From Gemmataceae bacterium (GTDB taxonomy: Bacteria; Planctomycetota; Planctomycetia; Gemmatales; Gemmataceae): DNA of 57,715 nucleotides. The notes under the pieces are model-generated. The model was not told the DNA's origin and did no database searches. It saw only the letters and a list, made by a program, of their open reading frames with translations. The DNA is taken from positions 1-57,715 of the forward strand of contig JANWVV010000027.1 of NCBI GenBank assembly GCA_025055795.1. The letters are read 5' to 3'. Positions 1 to 9,373 of this stretch are shown one piece after another (positions within the stretch are counted from its first letter, which is position 1; each line of letters starts with the position of its first letter). The translations under genes were made by a program, and so were the position numbers.

Positions 1-2
1 TG

Positions 3-335
3 GCCGCTTTCCTCTACTCCCCTCATCGCGGTTGGCTGATCCATTTGTGGCAGCATCGTCAGCAGCAACGATTGCTGGAAGAAACCATGGTTCTGGTACA
101 CCTTTACCAGCACGAGGGGACCGCCGCTGAGGTGACCGAAGCAGCGGTGAGCGACCTGCCTCAGCATCTGGACTGGTCGCCCCGCCGCCTGGAGCGTGTG
201 TTGGAACGTTTGTATCGCAAACAATGGGTAGTGTTGCACCAGGCCAACCTTCTCCGTCTCACTTCTGCCGGTCGCCGCCAGGCTCAAAGTGTTTATGGAA
301 CCATACGGGCCGAGGCCTCTACGCCTGCTTTTTAG
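3..335 (+). CDS. Metal-ion ABC transporter permease, C-terminal part with winged-helix tail (5' end outside window)
   Basis: The open frame runs in from the left edge, so only about 110 C-terminal residues are visible. The first residues (AAFLYSPHRGWL) resemble the end of ZnuB/MntB/TroC-type permeases of metal-ion ABC transporters, where the last membrane helix is followed by a short SPxxG segment. After it comes a basic helix and a DtxR-like winged helix: SPRRLERVLERLYRKQWV looks like the recognition helix, and LTSAGRRQAQSV matches the LTxxGxxxA turn that follows the wing in DtxR/MntR regulators. The expected full protein would import Fe, Mn or Zn across the inner membrane. The tail stops soon after the wing, without the DtxR dimerisation domain. 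The transport assignment is inference from the fragment, because the transmembrane part is not in view. Confidence 0.6.
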   Translation, partial: AAFLYSPHRGWLIHLWQHRQQQRLLEETMVLVHLYQHEGTAAEVTEAAVSDLPQHLDWSPRRLERVLERLYRKQWVVLHQANLLRLTSAGRRQAQSVYGTIRAEASTPAF

Positions 336-364
336 TAATTACGAGTTTAGTCCTTGTCACTTGT

Positions 365-391
365 AAGTGGATTGAAAATTTACCACTTTTT
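365..391 (+). terminator. Possible Rho-independent terminator after the metal ABC permease
   Basis: A 6-bp stem, AAGTGG (365-370) with CCACTT (383-388), encloses a 12-nt AT-rich loop and runs into a T tract ending near 391. It begins 29 bp after the permease stop codon. The stem is short, so this is a modest call. The remaining sequence to the end of argF (about 392-525) shows nothing recognisable. Confidence 0.4.
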
Positions 392-525
392 GCCGCTATT
401 TTCCGAGACTCCCCTCCAGACGTAACTCCGAAAGTCAGGATGTGGCGCTGCAATATGAGGACGGCGGCACCGAGCAGGTGGCACGTTGTGCTCCGCAGAC
501 TACTTGCAGGGAAGGTCGCAGCTTA

Positions 526-1500
526 TCAGGATGACGGGGTAACAGCGGACGCGGAGGATATGCTCGGTGGCGTTGTGGCCGAATTCTGGTGAATGAGCAA
601 CCATTCCAGCAGGGCCTTTTGGGTATGGAGACGATTGGCAGCCTGCTGGAAGACCGCGCTAGCGGGACCGTCGATGACGTCGTCGGTAACTTCCTCACCC
701 CGGTGTGCGGGCAGGCAATGCAGGAAGCGGCAATGAGCCGGGGCGGCAGCTAGCAGGGCGTTATTGACCTGATAAGGAGCAAAACGCTGCAAGCGGATAT
801 CTCGCTCCGCTTCCTGTCCCATGCTCGTCCAGACATCGGTGTAGATAACGTCGGCCGTTCGCACCGCCTGGTAGGGATCCGGCACTTCCTCAGGCAGCTC
901 GGCAGAAACTTTGGCACGATAGAGATTTTTGAAATGTTCATCGAAGCCGTATCCCGGCGGACTGCTCAGAATGAAGCGAATACCGAGCTTGCCGCAACCA
1001 ACGGCCAACGAACGGGCTACGTTGTTGCCGTCCCCGACAAAGGCCACAGTGCGTCCCTGTTCGTTGCCAAATAGCTCGCGAATGGTCAATAGATCCGCAA
1101 GAGCCTGACAGGGGTGGGCTTTATCAGACAATGCGTTTATTAAAGGGACGGAGGCATGGGCAGCCAAGGCCGTAAGTGTCTGGTGGTGGTACACGCGCAA
1201 CACCAGGGCATCCACGTAATGACCGATGGTACGCGCAAAGTCGGCAAGCGACTCACGCCAACCCAAGCCGACTTCGTTGCCAGGCAGATACAGACTGATG
1301 CCGCCGAGCTGAGCGATGCCACTTTCGAAGCTGACGCGGGTTCGTAAGGAGGGTTTCTCAAAAACCAATCCAATGATTCGCCCCTGGAGGGTCCGGCGAG
1401 GAATCCCCCGTTGGTGGGCCGCTTTTATCCGTTGCGACTCGTCGAGCAGATGTAACAGTTCCTCCCGGCTCACATCCACCAGGTTGAGAAAGTGTCTCAT
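526..1500 (-). CDS. argF: Ornithine carbamoyltransferase
   Basis: Catalyses transfer of the carbamoyl group from carbamoyl phosphate to ornithine, giving citrulline in arginine biosynthesis; cytoplasmic, normally a trimer. The carbamoyl-phosphate loop is SLRTR at residues 51-55 (the common form is STRTR), followed by the HPCQALADLL motif and the ornithine-binding HCLPAHRGEEV motif near the C-terminus. The 324-aa length fits the family. I place the start at the ATG at 1500, because the family N-terminus reads MRHFLNLxD; the frame is open 13 codons further upstream, and a GGAGGA lies about 12 nt before this ATG, a little far. The last 15 or so residues are a Ser/Thr/Pro-rich extension. It is the last gene of an argB-argD-argF series, 184 bp after argD. 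Confidence 0.95.
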   Translation of the reverse strand: MRHFLNLVDVSREELLHLLDESQRIKAAHQRGIPRRTLQGRIIGLVFEKPSLRTRVSFESGIAQLGGISLYLPGNEVGLGWRESLADFARTIGHYVDALVLRVYHHQTLTALAAHASVPLINALSDKAHPCQALADLLTIRELFGNEQGRTVAFVGDGNNVARSLAVGCGKLGIRFILSSPPGYGFDEHFKNLYRAKVSAELPEEVPDPYQAVRTADVIYTDVWTSMGQEAERDIRLQRFAPYQVNNALLAAAPAHCRFLHCLPAHRGEEVTDDVIDGPASAVFQQAANRLHTQKALLEWLLIHQNSATTPPSISSASAVTPSS

Positions 1501-1684
1501 AGCGTCGTTGTGTCCTCCACTTCCCCTACGACCGGGCAACGCCGCGGGAAAATGTCAGCCGGTCTGATGTCCCTGATGCTGGTTATCTGCCCAAAAATGT
1601 CTGGTCAACTCCCGGCAGCCTGAGGGGACCTTGTTCGTTTGTAACTGCCAAGTGATCCTTGGCCTGAAGGCATGCTCGATTTTG

Positions 1685-2932
1685 TCACGGACGATAGCTC
1701 GTGAGCACCTCTTCGAGAATGTCGCAGCCTTGATCAATTTCGGCATCGCTAATGGTCAAGGCGGGCAGGAGACGGATGACGTTCCGTTGCGTGCAATTGA
1801 TTAGCAGGCGCCGCTGGAGGCAAGCATCGACTATGGGCTCACCCTCGGCATGCAACGCCAGGCCAATCATGGCTCCATGGATCCGCAATTCGGCGATCAG
1901 GGGCAGCCGTTGCTGCAGGGTGTGCAGGCGCTGACGGAATCGCTGGCCGATGGCCACAGCTCGCTCCAGGAGTCCATCCCGCTCGATCGTATCGATGACG
2001 GCCAGTGCCGCCCGGGCTGCCACGGGATTGCCGCCGAAGGTAGCTGCATGTGTCCCTGGCTGGAGTAACTCGGCCAACGCGGCGCGGGCAATCATCCCTC
2101 CCATGGCGATGCCACCGGCCAGAGCTTTGGCCAACGTCACAATGTCCGGCTGGATCCCCCAGTTCTGGAAGGCATACCAGCGTCCGGTACGACCCATGCC
2201 CGATTGGACTTCGTCGAGAATCAACAGCAGGCCGTGACGATCGCACAACTGACGCAGCCCTTCCAGGAAACCAGCTGGTGGTAACTGAATGCCACCTTCC
2301 CCTTGAATCGGTTCCACCATGATGGCACAAGTCTCGTTGTCTATCAGTCGCGCGGTAGCTTCCAGATCACCAAAGGGTGCATAACGGAAGCCGGGCAGAA
2401 GTGGTTCGAACCCGGCGTGGTATTTGGGCTGCGCCGTGGCCGTCAGGGCTCCGAAGGTCCGACCATGGAAACTCCCGGTAAAAGAAATAATTTTGTAGCG
2501 TCCCTGACTGCGACCAAACAACCGGGCCAGTTTGATAGCCGCTTCGTTTGCTTCGGCCCCACTGTTACAGAAAAAGCAGCGGGCATCAAAACCCAGCCGT
2601 TCGACCAGGGCCTGACCCAACCAGGCTTGGGGGGCCGTATACCAAGTGTTGGGAACGTGGATCAGTTCGGCCACCTGCTGCTGCACGGCTTGTACAACCC
2701 GTGGCGGACAATGCCCCAGTAAACCGCACCCCCAGCCGGGAAACAGATCCAGATATCGATTTCCCTCGGCATCCCATACCCACGAACCTTCCCCCCGTAT
2801 CAGACATACAGGAAACCGACGATAGTTTGGGGTCAGATAGCGCTGGGCCAGGTCCATCACTGCCGCGGTCGAAGGCAACGGCTGAACCTGTGGTTTGTCT
2901 GCCGAAATTCTTGCATCAATTGTTGCCACCAT
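1685..2932 (-). CDS. argD: Acetylornithine aminotransferase
   Basis: A PLP-dependent class III aminotransferase that converts N-acetylglutamate semialdehyde to N-acetylornithine with glutamate as amino donor. Visible class III features are the phosphate-binding SGAEANEAAIKLAR stretch from about residue 124, the FTGSFHGRT segment, the ILDEVQSGMGRTG motif whose Asp240 would contact the PLP pyridine nitrogen, and the Schiff-base lysine Lys269 in TLAKALAGG. Length (415 aa) is normal apart from a short N-terminal extension. The start is uncertain: an in-frame TTG lies at 2941 and an ATG at 2932; I choose the ATG, though neither has a strong Shine-Dalgarno. It sits between argB and argF on the same strand, which supports ArgD over the related GabT, RocD or AstC enzymes. 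Confidence 0.93.
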   Translation of the reverse strand: MVATIDARISADKPQVQPLPSTAAVMDLAQRYLTPNYRRFPVCLIRGEGSWVWDAEGNRYLDLFPGWGCGLLGHCPPRVVQAVQQQVAELIHVPNTWYTAPQAWLGQALVERLGFDARCFFCNSGAEANEAAIKLARLFGRSQGRYKIISFTGSFHGRTFGALTATAQPKYHAGFEPLLPGFRYAPFGDLEATARLIDNETCAIMVEPIQGEGGIQLPPAGFLEGLRQLCDRHGLLLILDEVQSGMGRTGRWYAFQNWGIQPDIVTLAKALAGGIAMGGMIARAALAELLQPGTHAATFGGNPVAARAALAVIDTIERDGLLERAVAIGQRFRQRLHTLQQRLPLIAELRIHGAMIGLALHAEGEPIVDACLQRRLLINCTQRNVIRLLPALTISDAEIDQGCDILEEVLTSYRP

Positions 2933-3021
2933 GGTCCACAACCTGCGTTACCAAGTCAGAGCTAATCGAAAAGAGCAACTAACAAACTTCAAACGGCTAC
3001 CAAAATCAGTTGCATGACTTT

Positions 3022-3903
3022 TCAGGATCGGAAGCGTGTTCCCGATGCGGGGATGTCAAGAAACAGCTCCAGCAATGCAAATGGACGACGTCCGTCAAGA
3101 ATAACCGCAGTCGGAACCCCTGCAGCCAGGGCCTCTAAACAAGCTTCCACTTTAGGGATCATCCCACCACTGATGACGCCTTGGGTAATAAGTTCCTGAG
3201 CTGCCTTCACCGTGAGTTCACTGATCAGACTAGTCGGTTGCTGCGGGTCCCGCAGTACCCCCGGAGTATCGGTCAGAAAAATCGCACGTTGTACCGCTAG
3301 GGCACCACCCAGACAGGCAGCCAGGGTGTCGGCATTCACGTTCAACCACCCATTCGGACTAGCCGTATACGCAGCCAGACACGGAAATACCGGCAGTTGT
3401 TTCCGCTCCCAGATCGTTTTTTCCAGTAGTGGGCGATCAACAGTGGCTACCGTTCCGACCCAGCCGAGGTCGTGGCTTGTACCATCCGCTCCCGTTAGTC
3501 GAAGCAACTCTCCTTGAACCGGATAAGGTTGCAAGTCCAAGGCAGAGACTGCTGCTACGCCTTTTTGCTGAAGCTGCTGGGTTAAGGTGCGGTTGATTTG
3601 CTCAAGCACCTGCACGACAAGAAGCAGCGTTTGCGTGTCCGTGTAGCGTCGTCCTGCCACTTTGCGCGGAGTCAATCCGGCGTCCGCCATGGCCCGGTCG
3701 ATTGCTTTGCCGCCCCCATGCAACAATACCATGGGCAGTCCCATCTGATGCAAAATAGACACATTCCGAACGCAATTCGCGGCGGCCTGTGGATCATCCA
3801 GGGCGCTACCACCCACCTTGATCAGCGTCATTCCATGGCGTTGGCTCGCCAGTTTCTCGACTGCACTAGCGAAAAAGCCGACCGCCTCTAACCCAGGTAT
3901 CAT
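3022..3903 (-). CDS. argB: Acetylglutamate kinase
   Basis: Phosphorylates N-acetylglutamate with ATP, the committed step before ArgC in arginine biosynthesis; a cytoplasmic amino-acid-kinase-fold enzyme. Diagnostic segments are IKVGGSAL near residue 28, the glycine loop VLLHGGGKAID, NVNADTLAACLGGAL for substrate binding, FLTDTPGVL, and the C-terminal GGMIPKVEACLEAL that closes over ATP. Length is 293 aa. It starts at ATG 3903; an internal ATG (residue 25) just before the first strand is less likely, because ArgB proteins carry an N-terminal helix there. It is the first gene of the arg cluster, 89 bp before argD. No arginine-feedback N-helix can be judged with confidence. Confidence 0.95.
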   Translation of the reverse strand: MIPGLEAVGFFASAVEKLASQRHGMTLIKVGGSALDDPQAAANCVRNVSILHQMGLPMVLLHGGGKAIDRAMADAGLTPRKVAGRRYTDTQTLLLVVQVLEQINRTLTQQLQQKGVAAVSALDLQPYPVQGELLRLTGADGTSHDLGWVGTVATVDRPLLEKTIWERKQLPVFPCLAAYTASPNGWLNVNADTLAACLGGALAVQRAIFLTDTPGVLRDPQQPTSLISELTVKAAQELITQGVISGGMIPKVEACLEALAAGVPTAVILDGRRPFALLELFLDIPASGTRFRS

Positions 3904-3924
3904 TGGAAAACGTTGACCCTCGGT

Positions 3925-4224
3925 CTAATCTCGCGGGAAGCATTCGGAAAATTGTAATCTAGTCACGGCTGGTTTCATCGTCAATTCGAACAACGGCCCA
4001 GTTTTATCTCCAACCTCCTCCTCCATCACGTCATCCTTTGGGCACTCCAACTGGATGCCCAACAATCTCCATAGTGAACTCAATAAGCTAATCTTCCCGA
4101 TCTCGAAAAGATCTAACAGATGTAACAGTTGCACCAGAAGGTACTGAAGAGCGATGCTGAATTTGAATCCAAAGGGTCGAGGTTTGTAAACCTGGCATGG
4201 CATGAGAAACTTGAAATTTTTCAT
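3925..4224 (-). CDS. Uncertain 99-aa hypothetical protein
   Basis: A 99-codon frame fills the space between the ceramidase-like gene and argB. Its ATG overlaps the upstream stop codon as ATGA (4221-4224), a typical translational-coupling arrangement, which is the main reason to list it. The product is basic at the N-terminus, has a Leu-rich stretch at about residues 28-55, then a charged C-terminus; I recognise no domain. Against it: no Shine-Dalgarno directly precedes the start, and the amino-acid mix looks like translated intergenic DNA. Confidence 0.28.
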   Translation of the reverse strand: MKNFKFLMPCQVYKPRPFGFKFSIALQYLLVQLLHLLDLFEIGKISLLSSLWRLLGIQLECPKDDVMEEEVGDKTGPLFELTMKPAVTRLQFSECFPRD

Positions 4225-5516
4225 GGGGAACGTTTCAGTAGCTCCTGGATGGTGCGCAGGAGTAGCTCTTCGGTTTCAGGAGCGGCCAAGGCTACAGTGG
4301 GTTCATAACCGCCTTCCAGGAATGCCTTGGCCGTTGGAATATAGCCCATCCCATCATCCCCATAGGCGACGGTAAAGACGAAAGCGTCTGGCCGGAACTG
4401 CTGGGCGGCCAATTGATATTCCACAAAAGCCTCGCCGGGCAAAAACAAGGCCAGCACCTGATTGTCAAAATCGAGACAGTTAATTTCCACAGGCACCTGG
4501 AGGCGGCGTAACCAGGACAGTTGGAAGGCGGCGTTGTTGCGCCGGGCGGCTGGGGCTTGCGGATTTTCCAGAACCTTGCGACTTTCCGCCTCCCCAAAGT
4601 AAGGTTCACGTCGGGGGGGAAAGCGAATTGCTTTGTAACGCCATTGCCAGCCGTGCAGCGGTTTCCTTTCCGTCGCTTTCCAAGCAGCTACCATGGCAGC
4701 ATGAATACGATCACGCAAAACTGCTCGATTCTCCTTAGCGCCATCGTTGTATTTACCGGCAGTAACATTCCCGCCACAGCCGTTGAAGTATACCTGAAAT
4801 ACACCAGTCTCCTGGCGTCGTTTCTCTCGTGCCAGACCACAGAAATCGGCACTCACGCGACCATCACCATAGTAGCTCATCGGGTGGCAGGCATACGTGT
4901 GCAGGGCAGCCAAAGGCCGATCGTTTTGCCAGAAGCTAAGGGTGCGTAGCAAGGGATCGATTAATCCCTCGGGAGCAGCACGAGCGTCCGGATTTTTGGT
5001 GGCGCTGGTACGCACGTATTTAACTTTACCATCTGGTCCGAGCACACGCCGGTTGGAAGCGACCTTCTCCACACGTGCTAACCCGGTGCCAATATGGGTA
5101 ATTTTCTGGGCCCGTGGCAGGGATGACTTGACAGCCTCGGCACAACGGCGGACGCAGTCGTCGAAAAATTTCAGATCCAGCGAGGACGGGGCACCCGCGG
5201 CTTCGATCAATTTTTGTGCTTCGACGTCGGCAAACGGCGTGTTGTGGGGATGCACACAATGAACAGAAACATACTCGGGAAGAGTATGGGCTGCTTCAGC
5301 CAAAGCTGCTCGCCATTGCCGAAACGCCTGGTTCCGCAAGCCTGTCCAGTCAATGGCACAAAGGACAATCGGACGGTCGCACCCGAGCAGTACCACTCCG
5401 AGTGCTCGTAGAGGATCATCCACTCCACGCACCGGTTCGATCCATCCGCCACACAGAGGGTGCCCGAGCGGTGGCGTTACATCACACTCGAATGAGGCCA
5501 GATAAAACACAGTCAT
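4221..5516 (-). CDS. Neutral/alkaline ceramidase-like (N-terminal domain) protein
   Basis: The opening segment CDVTPPLGHPLCGGW and the later THTYACHPMSYYGDG-type region resemble the N-terminal domain of neutral/alkaline non-lysosomal ceramidases, zinc amidases that cleave the N-acyl bond of ceramide. Candidate zinc ligands are the histidines of HCVHPHNTPF and HTYACHP. Planctomycetes encode many such proteins without the C-terminal ceramidase domain, and their true substrates are mostly unknown. Length is 431 aa. There is no signal peptide, so a cytoplasmic location is expected, unlike secreted bacterial ceramidases. ATG at 5516 has a GAGGGG about 10 nt upstream. It is on the same strand as the arg genes but shows no pathway link to them. 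Confidence 0.75.
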   Translation of the reverse strand: MTVFYLASFECDVTPPLGHPLCGGWIEPVRGVDDPLRALGVVLLGCDRPIVLCAIDWTGLRNQAFRQWRAALAEAAHTLPEYVSVHCVHPHNTPFADVEAQKLIEAAGAPSSLDLKFFDDCVRRCAEAVKSSLPRAQKITHIGTGLARVEKVASNRRVLGPDGKVKYVRTSATKNPDARAAPEGLIDPLLRTLSFWQNDRPLAALHTYACHPMSYYGDGRVSADFCGLAREKRRQETGVFQVYFNGCGGNVTAGKYNDGAKENRAVLRDRIHAAMVAAWKATERKPLHGWQWRYKAIRFPPRREPYFGEAESRKVLENPQAPAARRNNAAFQLSWLRRLQVPVEINCLDFDNQVLALFLPGEAFVEYQLAAQQFRPDAFVFTVAYGDDGMGYIPTAKAFLEGGYEPTVALAAPETEELLLRTIQELLKRSP

Positions 5517-5921
5517 AGCCTAGTTTCCCCTCATTTTAATTCCGGCCGTCATGAACAAGCAGGACGCGGGCGGCTGCAAACTTGATCTTATGGTGTGCTT
5601 TTTGCTTGCCATCCTGTCGTGCTGGTCTGGTTGCCGCATCCCCTATCAGGGTTTTTACAATACGTAGGAGTAATTGACCCACTGTTATATTGCCTTGATC
5701 TGTTGAGTTGGCTTAAATCCTGTTGTTGGTATCTCGGCGTCCTAGAGCACCCTGGAGCACATCTGCTTTGCAAACAAAAAAGTGCCTGGATTTTCTCTTC
5801 ATACGTAGAACATCATTCTGTCTGATCGGATTGATGTAGGGGCGCATATGGGGACCACATTGATGAGCTGAAGCCGGTGTTTAGCTAGGGTTGTTTCGTG
5901 GTAGGCACCTAGGGGCGTAGT
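5517..5921. other. Intergenic stretch, no gene supported
   Basis: About 400 bp between the ceramidase-like gene and the cytochrome gene. Short frames exist on the plus strand, but none has a ribosome site or recognisable product. A 4-bp hairpin CCCT-ATC-AGGG followed by five T (5641-5656) is too weak to call a terminator. The region contains whatever promoter serves the ceramidase-like gene, but no clear -35/-10 pair stands out. Confidence 0.6.
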
Positions 5922-7877
5922 TTATTGTTTTTGCGTCTGCTGGCGGTACCAGGTGTGGTATTGTTGCCGTTGTTGGGGCGTAGTGGCCAGTTGCAAGGCC
6001 CGTTCCAAAGCTTGCTGCGCAGCCATCGCGTCACCGAGCTGAAAGCGGCTAACAGCCAAGTATAGGTGCACCTGTGGATGCCAGGGATGGATTGTCAAGG
6101 CACGCTGACAGGCCCGTTCCGCCAGTTGTCCCTGCTTTTGGGCCAGGCGTAAGGCGGCCAGAAGGAGAAAATAGTCCGCTGAGGAGGGATTCAGGCGGAT
6201 CAATTGCTCAATAGCCGGTTCGGCGCGATCCCAGCGACGAAGGGCCAAGGCGATTTCTGCCAGCAAACGCAGAGCTTGTTCCTGATTTGACCGCAGTTGC
6301 AGAGCATTTTCAACGGCTTGCCAGGCCAGGCTGAGTTGCCCTAGGGCCAAGCGTGCTTCGCACAATGCTATCCAGGCCTCTACATCTCCACAATGAAGGG
6401 CAATGGCATTCTCGAGTCGCTGGACAGCCCACTCGACCCAAGGCGTATTTTGAGGTACAGCCGGCACCTGACTACTTAAGCGAGCCAAGGCGATGGCCAA
6501 AGCCCGCAATTGATCAGGCTCCGCTGGTGGTTGGGACTGGCGATATACAATCAGAGGCAGCGTTGCTGGGACGCCTTGCTGTGATGAAGTGTCTTCGGAC
6601 CCTGTCGCTGCCGGACGACGAAGGATGCGATGATCCGTTATGCTTGCATGCGCGATGTTGCCGCTGGGTCTTGCCGGCATGTGGCACGCCACACAATTAT
6701 CCTGCCGGACCTGGCGTTGTTGTGAGGGTAACGAACAACCCTGGGATTGATGGCACTGCAGGCAACGCTGGCGGTAATGGGCCAACCGCTGAGCGGGCGG
6801 AGGTACACTGTGCGGATCGTGGCAACTGGTACACAGTAGCCGCCCCCTGCTCCCACGGTAACACCGACTTTGCTCCATCTGTTCAAATTGTCCCACCGAG
6901 CGCAACTCCGAAGTCCAGTCGGGATGGCGGAGGCACACAACAACGAACTGATCCCACGGCAAGCTCGGTCGGTATTCCCAGATGTGTCGACCTCGTTGTG
7001 GGACACGCGCCTGGCCCTGCAGATGACACTGCCGACACACATCCTGCTGGCGTTCTGCCTCCAGATGTCGCGGATTGACTATCGAGGTATCCATCCCCTC
7101 CAGTGTTAGGCCGGCCAGTCGCTCTTGAACATGTAATTCCCCCGGACCGTGGCACCGTTCACAGCCGATGGCGGCTTGCTGTAAGGAAAACAGCGGCTCC
7201 TGATAACGGTTGATAGCCCCCGGCACCGGGTCGACATAGTGCACGTGACAAAAGAGGCAATCCGGACCAACAGGCCGACGTCCACCTCGCCCCAAATCAA
7301 AACCTGGTGAAACATCCCAACAAGCTGTATTGCTGAACCAACTGAGTGGCGATTGCCACAAGGCGTTTTGTTCGAAGGTCAAATACGACCGCCCTCGCGT
7401 TCCCGAACCGATACCCACATCCAAACGGGCAGCATAAACCGGCTCCACGGGCGTGGCTGAACCAGCTAGTGTCAGGGTATGCCACCACTGTTTCTGGCGA
7501 TAAACTATTCCCAACCGGTACGGCCCTTGCTCCACTTTCAGATCTTGCTGCCAGCGTTCCAGCGGGGAGTCGTTCAAGTCCATCGTCGCAGAACGCCCCA
7601 TCGGATGCTGCCGGTATGTTGCCGCGATATCCGCATGGCACTCAGCACAGGCAGCATCGCCGACATAACGTATTTCGGGACGGACGTTACGAAACGGCAC
7701 TGCTGTTTGCAGGCGTGGATCCACCGGCACGGGGTCCGGCGTCGTAGTCAGATAAACCGATTCTTCTTCTTGCGGAACTTGTTCCTGATGAGACCAGATC
7801 AGATACGTCGTCACCATCACTGCTAACAGAAAGCCAAGAGCGACTTTCCAGTACCTGATCAGCTTAGAACGGATCAT
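5922..7877 (-). CDS. Membrane-anchored heptaheme c-type cytochrome with C-terminal TPR domain
   Basis: Seven CxxCH heme-binding motifs are visible, at residues 77-81, 207-211, 239-243, 281-285, 349-353, 372-376 and 395-399. They follow one N-terminal hydrophobic anchor (about residues 12-27), so the heme domain should face the periplasm. Several extra His residues (HPMG, HVHY, HDPH) could be distal ligands. From about residue 470 to the end the protein is a run of TPR-type helical repeats, suggesting a docking role. Such cytochrome c554-like/TPR proteins are common in planctomycetes and usually have no assigned partner. Start: ATG 7877, preceded by a G-rich ribosome site; an in-frame start 13 codons upstream would spoil the anchor. 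It follows the ABC ATPase gene by 86 bp on the same strand, so co-transcription is plausible. The electron donor and acceptor cannot be read from sequence. Confidence 0.85.
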   Translation of the reverse strand: MIRSKLIRYWKVALGFLLAVMVTTYLIWSHQEQVPQEEESVYLTTTPDPVPVDPRLQTAVPFRNVRPEIRYVGDAACAECHADIAATYRQHPMGRSATMDLNDSPLERWQQDLKVEQGPYRLGIVYRQKQWWHTLTLAGSATPVEPVYAARLDVGIGSGTRGRSYLTFEQNALWQSPLSWFSNTACWDVSPGFDLGRGGRRPVGPDCLFCHVHYVDPVPGAINRYQEPLFSLQQAAIGCERCHGPGELHVQERLAGLTLEGMDTSIVNPRHLEAERQQDVCRQCHLQGQARVPQRGRHIWEYRPSLPWDQFVVVCLRHPDWTSELRSVGQFEQMEQSRCYRGSRGRLLCTSCHDPHSVPPPAQRLAHYRQRCLQCHQSQGCSLPSQQRQVRQDNCVACHMPARPSGNIAHASITDHRILRRPAATGSEDTSSQQGVPATLPLIVYRQSQPPAEPDQLRALAIALARLSSQVPAVPQNTPWVEWAVQRLENAIALHCGDVEAWIALCEARLALGQLSLAWQAVENALQLRSNQEQALRLLAEIALALRRWDRAEPAIEQLIRLNPSSADYFLLLAALRLAQKQGQLAERACQRALTIHPWHPQVHLYLAVSRFQLGDAMAAQQALERALQLATTPQQRQQYHTWYRQQTQKQ

Positions 7878-7963
7878 CGCCCGGCCCCCCTGCCACGATG
7901 TGAGGCCTAGGGTCACGAGGGAATTCCCGTTTATTCTAGAGGTTCAAAGCCGCCGTTTCAGTC

Positions 7964-9373
7964 TCACCCGGCGCTCGGGCGGAAGCTGGCCAGGATCCGT
8001 TCGATGAACGGCCGGCTGACGTTGTGATATCGTCGGAACACTTCGCGTCGAACAAGGTAGGTTTCCACGTCATCCTTGGCACGCACCGTGGCATTGCGTG
8101 GTTGGTTCAACAACAGGGCGACTTCGCCGAAGGATTGACCCGGTCCCAACTCGGCGACTTTTTCTTCGCTGCCGTCGGCCCGGCGACGGAACACTTCCAC
8201 TGTGCCACGCCGGATAAGGTAAAATTTGCTCTGGTCATCGACCGGCTCCCCTTCGCGAATAATGGTGCTTCCCGCAGGAAATGCAGCTAGACGATCGCTT
8301 ACCATAGCCAACTGGTCAGGCCGCAAGGGTATGTCCGGATGTACACCCACCAGCAGTTCGTCCGCCAATTTCGCCTGTTCTTCCGGCAGGATAACCGCAA
8401 AAGGCGGACTTTGTCGCAAGCCGTTACGCACAAATAGCCTTTCGGCGACCACCACGTTAGCCACAATCCGGCCGCGCTCCATGTGCACAATCCGGTCGGC
8501 CTGATGCATGATGCGTGGATCGTGAGTTACGATCAAACTGGTAGCCCCTCCTTGACCGGCCAGGCGTTGTAGCAGCGGCACTTGCCATTCGGCCAGGCGA
8601 CCTTGTTCTCCCCCCTCTTCTCCCGGGCGTAGCAATTGGAGCAATTCCGCTTCCGGCCGGGGGCGGGCCAGAAACCGCAGCAGGGTAATCACCGCTAGCC
8701 CCGAATGAGCATCCAAGGCGGCCGTCGGTTCGTCGGCCAGGATCAAGTGCGGCCGGTTGATCAAGGCTCGGGCAATGGCCACACGTTGCCGTTGCCCGCC
8801 CGACAAGCGTGCCGGGGTGTAGTGAAATCGGGGAGGTTGGGGCCTTCCGTAAACGTCCCGATCCCCCAGCAGCAGATACTGCAACAGGTCGCGGGTTTGG
8901 GCAGCCGCTTCGGGGCGGGGACGCAAAGCAACGGCCATCTGCACGTTTTGCCAGGCTGTCAAAGACTCCAACAAATTGTGCCGCTGGAAGATAAAGCCGA
9001 GCCGCCGCCGAACGTTGATCAAAGCCTGCTCGCTCAGCCCCCGCAACGAAATCGTCTCCCCCCTTACGCTGTCCCACAGGCGGATGTCCCCTTCCTGCAA
9101 AGTTCGCAAACCGCCAATGAGCGTCAACAACGTGGTTTTGCCCGAACCGGAGGGACCACTTAGTATCACCAATTCCCCCGGCATCACTTCCAGGTGATTG
9201 TCGAATAGCACTTGGGTTCGAGTTTCGCCGCGACCGAAATAGTGCTGAACGCCGATTACCTGCAATAACGGCCGGCCAGCTGGTGGCCCAATGGAGAGCG
9301 TTGTTGGGCGCACTTGTGCCACTTGATCTTGTACGGTGGGAACTTCGGCGGGTTGGCAAGGTTCAGAAGACAT
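7964..9373 (-). CDS. ABC exporter ATPase fused to a cyclic-nucleotide-binding domain (DevA/LolD type)
   Basis: The ATPase half has Walker A GPSGSGKT (73-80), Q-loop Gln130, signature LSGGQ (190-194), Walker B ILADE (211-215) and switch His284, close to the DevA/LolD/MacB class that drives FtsX-like permeases. Between the D-loop (about 221) and His284 there are about 63 residues, roughly 30 more than usual; the extra part (about 235-275) is Arg/Glu/Gly-rich. Residues about 355-450 form a complete cNMP-binding domain: the phosphate cassette FGEVALL...PRNATV keeps the Glu (417) and Arg (426) that contact the cyclic phosphate in CRP/PKA-like domains. This implies gating of export by cAMP, cGMP or a similar ligand, which is inference. 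The start ATG at 9373 overlaps the upstream permease gene by 11 bp, so the two are coupled. Length is 469 aa against about 230 for a plain DevA. Confidence 0.93.
   Translation of the reverse strand: MSSEPCQPAEVPTVQDQVAQVRPTTLSIGPPAGRPLLQVIGVQHYFGRGETRTQVLFDNHLEVMPGELVILSGPSGSGKTTLLTLIGGLRTLQEGDIRLWDSVRGETISLRGLSEQALINVRRRLGFIFQRHNLLESLTAWQNVQMAVALRPRPEAAAQTRDLLQYLLLGDRDVYGRPQPPRFHYTPARLSGGQRQRVAIARALINRPHLILADEPTAALDAHSGLAVITLLRFLARPRPEAELLQLLRPGEEGGEQGRLAEWQVPLLQRLAGQGGATSLIVTHDPRIMHQADRIVHMERGRIVANVVVAERLFVRNGLRQSPPFAVILPEEQAKLADELLVGVHPDIPLRPDQLAMVSDRLAAFPAGSTIIREGEPVDDQSKFYLIRRGTVEVFRRRADGSEEKVAELGPGQSFGEVALLLNQPRNATVRAKDDVETYLVRREVFRRYHNVSRPFIERILASFRPSAG

Noticed and set aside
5641..5656. 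CCCT/AGGG hairpin with T tract
   Set aside because: Only a 4-bp stem and no upstream plus-strand gene to terminate.
6353..7078. Plus-strand frame of about 241 codons inside the cytochrome gene
   Set aside because: Runs antisense to the heptaheme gene, whose CxxCH motifs and TPRs are clear; the product is composition-driven.
8457..9359. Minus-strand frame of 300 codons in another phase of the ABC ATPase gene
   Set aside because: The ATPase frame has all Walker, signature and cNMP motifs; this frame has none.
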